This document shows positions 62,784 to 64,000 of a stretch of 64,000 bases of DNA, one piece after another. Source of the stretch: Hyphomicrobiales bacterium. Lineage in GTDB: Bacteria > Pseudomonadota > Alphaproteobacteria > Rhizobiales > Rhizobiaceae. The position numbers and the translations under genes were made by a program. The stretch is taken from contig UEIF01000021.1 of assembly GCA_900468805.1 (NCBI GenBank), positions 124,001 through 188,000 of the forward strand, written 5' to 3'. Every line of letters starts with the position of its first letter. Within the stretch, counting starts at the first letter, position 1. The notes beneath the pieces are model-generated. The model made no database searches. It had not been told where the DNA came from and saw only the letters and a program-made list of their open reading frames with translations.

Positions 62784-64000
62784 ATGTTCGGAAAACGCGG
62801 AAATGATGGTTTCGGAAAGGCCGGTGCCGGCGGTATCGCCGCTCCGCCGCCACCGATGCCGGCTGCCGCCCCATCCGGTCCCGCGGTGCTTGTCGAGCCG
62901 TCGCGCGAACCTGTCCGCCAGCAGGTGACGCCGCCGCCGATGCAGACGCCGCAGCGCAAGCGCCCGGCCCGCACGGACGAATATTACGATACCAAGGCGC
63001 AGGTTTTTTCCGCGCTGATCGATACGATCGACCTCTCGCAGCTCTCGAAGCTGGATGGCGAAAGCGCGCGCGAGGAAATCCGCGATATCGTCAACGATAT
63101 CATCACCATCAAGAATTTCGCCATGTCGATCTCCGAGCAGGAGGAACTGCTCGAGGATATCTGCAACGATGTGCTGGGCTACGGTCCGCTGGAGCCGTTG
63201 CTGGCGCGCGACGACATTGCCGATATCATGGTCAACGGCGCGGGCCAGACCTTCATCGAAGTCGGCGGCAAGACGATCGAATCCGAAATCCGCTTCCGCG
63301 ACAATTCGCAGCTTCTGTCGATCTGCCAGCGCATCGTCAGCCAGGTCGGCCGCCGCGTCGATGAGTCGAGCCCGATCTGCGACGCGCGCCTGCCCGACGG
63401 CTCGCGCGTCAACGTCATCGCGCCGCCGCTTTCGCTCGATGGCCCGGCGCTCACCATCCGCAAATTCAAGAAAGACAAGTTGACGCTCGATCAGCTGGTG
63501 CGCTTCGGGGCCATTACGCCTGAAGGCGCGACGGTACTGCAGATCATCGGCCGCGTCCGCTGCAACGTCATCATCTCCGGTGGTACGGGTTCGGGCAAGA
63601 CCACGCTCTTGAACTGCCTGACGAACTACATCGACCGCGACGAGCGCGTCATCACCTGCGAGGATACGGCCGAACTGCAGCTCCAGCAGCCGCATGTCGT
63701 GCGTCTCGAAACCCGCCCGCCGAATATCGAAGGCGAGGGCGAGATCACCATGCGTGATCTGGTCAAGAACTGCCTGCGCATGCGTCCCGAACGCATCATC
63801 GTCGGCGAAGTGCGCGGACCTGAGGTTTTCGACCTCCTGCAGGCCATGAACACCGGTCACGACGGTTCCATGGGCACCATCCACGCCAACAACCCGCGTG
63901 AATGCTTGAGCCGTATGGAATCGATGATCGCCATGGGCGGCTTCACCTTGCCGGCAAAGACCGTGCGCGAGATCATCTCCTCCTCGATCGACGTCATCAT
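62784..64000 (+). CDS. cpaF: Pilus secretion ATPase CpaF (3' truncated by window edge)
   Basis: The frame is open from ATG 62784 to the window end, about 405 residues. Pro-rich N-terminus (about 15-60), N-terminal helical domain, then the type II/IV secretion ATPase core: Walker [10 protein letters not shown] near 266, Asp box [18 protein letters not shown], Walker B region [12 protein letters not shown] and His box [10 protein letters not shown]. Powers Flp pilus assembly. The end of the gene lies outside the window. Confidence 0.95.
   Translation, partial: MFGKRGNDGFGKAGAGGIAAPPPPMPAAAPSGPAVLVEPSREPVRQQVTPPPMQTPQRKRPARTDEYYDTKAQVFSALIDTIDLSQLSKLDGESAREEIRDIVNDIITIKNFAMSISEQEELLEDICNDVLGYGPLEPLLARDDIADIMVNGAGQTFIEVGGKTIESEIRFRDNSQLLSICQRIVSQVGRRVDESSPICDARLPDGSRVNVIAPPLSLDGPALTIRKFKKDKLTLDQLVRFGAITPEGATVLQIIGRVRCNVIISGGTGSGKTTLLNCLTNYIDRDERVITCEDTAELQLQQPHVVRLETRPPNIEGEGEITMRDLVKNCLRMRPERIIVGEVRGPEVFDLLQAMNTGHDGSMGTIHANNPRECLSRMESMIAMGGFTLPAKTVREIISSSIDVI

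Overview
The window comes from an alphaproteobacterium of the Rhizobium/Agrobacterium group, most likely Rhizobium sensu stricto. The grounds are the GC-rich coding, the rhizobial gene sets (a phn C-P lyase island with a GntR repressor, yejABEF, a cpa/tad pilus locus next to TadE-like genes) and short interspersed palindromes of the kind common in Rhizobium chromosomes. This is inference from family knowledge; no database was searched.

Layout. 1-3.6 kb: 3' end of polA and an FtsK-type translocase without visible membrane segments. 3.6-17.2 kb: grpB-like gene, then a complete phosphonate island read leftward (phnG-H-I-J-K-L, an acetyltransferase, phnC-D-E1-E2, a 2H-type phosphoesterase of the DUF1045 family, phnM, phnN). 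The repressor gene phnF is divergent from phnG, with a PHO-box-like repeat and an 18-bp palindrome between them. 17.2-24.8 kb: housekeeping genes (gpmA, dapB, an ABC exporter, glk, mgsA, mepA) and an isochorismatase-fold protein facing a TetR regulator across twin palindromes. 24.9-31.7 kb: yejABEF peptide importer and ghrA. 32-36 kb: two small membrane proteins, pncB, a DUF72 protein and a secreted protein.

36.1-40.3 kb is the least ordinary part: a decayed mobile or replicative element without a recognisable integrase. It holds an AlpA/excisionase-type HTH gene, a cluster of inverted repeats, and a CHC2-zinc-finger primase/helicase gene with an in-frame TGA at codon 763. Then comes a 139-bp nested palindrome of six 9-bp repeats around a 13-bp inverted repeat (iteron/origin-like), a 68-aa unknown gene, and a frameshifted fossil copy of the primase 3' end. 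An acyltransferase/SGNH gene and tRNA-Ser(GGA) follow.

43.5-55.1 kb is a nucleoside uptake and salvage island. One rightward operon encodes a BMP-type binding protein, an ABC ATPase, two permeases, cdd, PNP, deoC and deoA. A leftward group encodes deoB, add and upp, with a retropepsin-like protease gene between the two. Purine and pyrimidine nucleosides are imported, deaminated and phosphorolysed, and the (deoxy)ribose-phosphate is passed to phosphopentomutase and deoxyribose-phosphate aldolase.

55.3-64 kb is the cpa/tad pilus locus: two TadE-like genes and an orphan secretin-N-domain protein read leftward, and pilA, cpaA, cpaB, cpaC, cpaD, cpaE and a truncated cpaF read rightward to the window edge. 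Several palindromic repeat elements sit at gene ends and in three cases supply stop codons (ghrA, pncB, DUF72). Hairpins with T-runs follow the binding-protein genes phnD and bmp inside their operons, as expected for differential expression of the binding protein.
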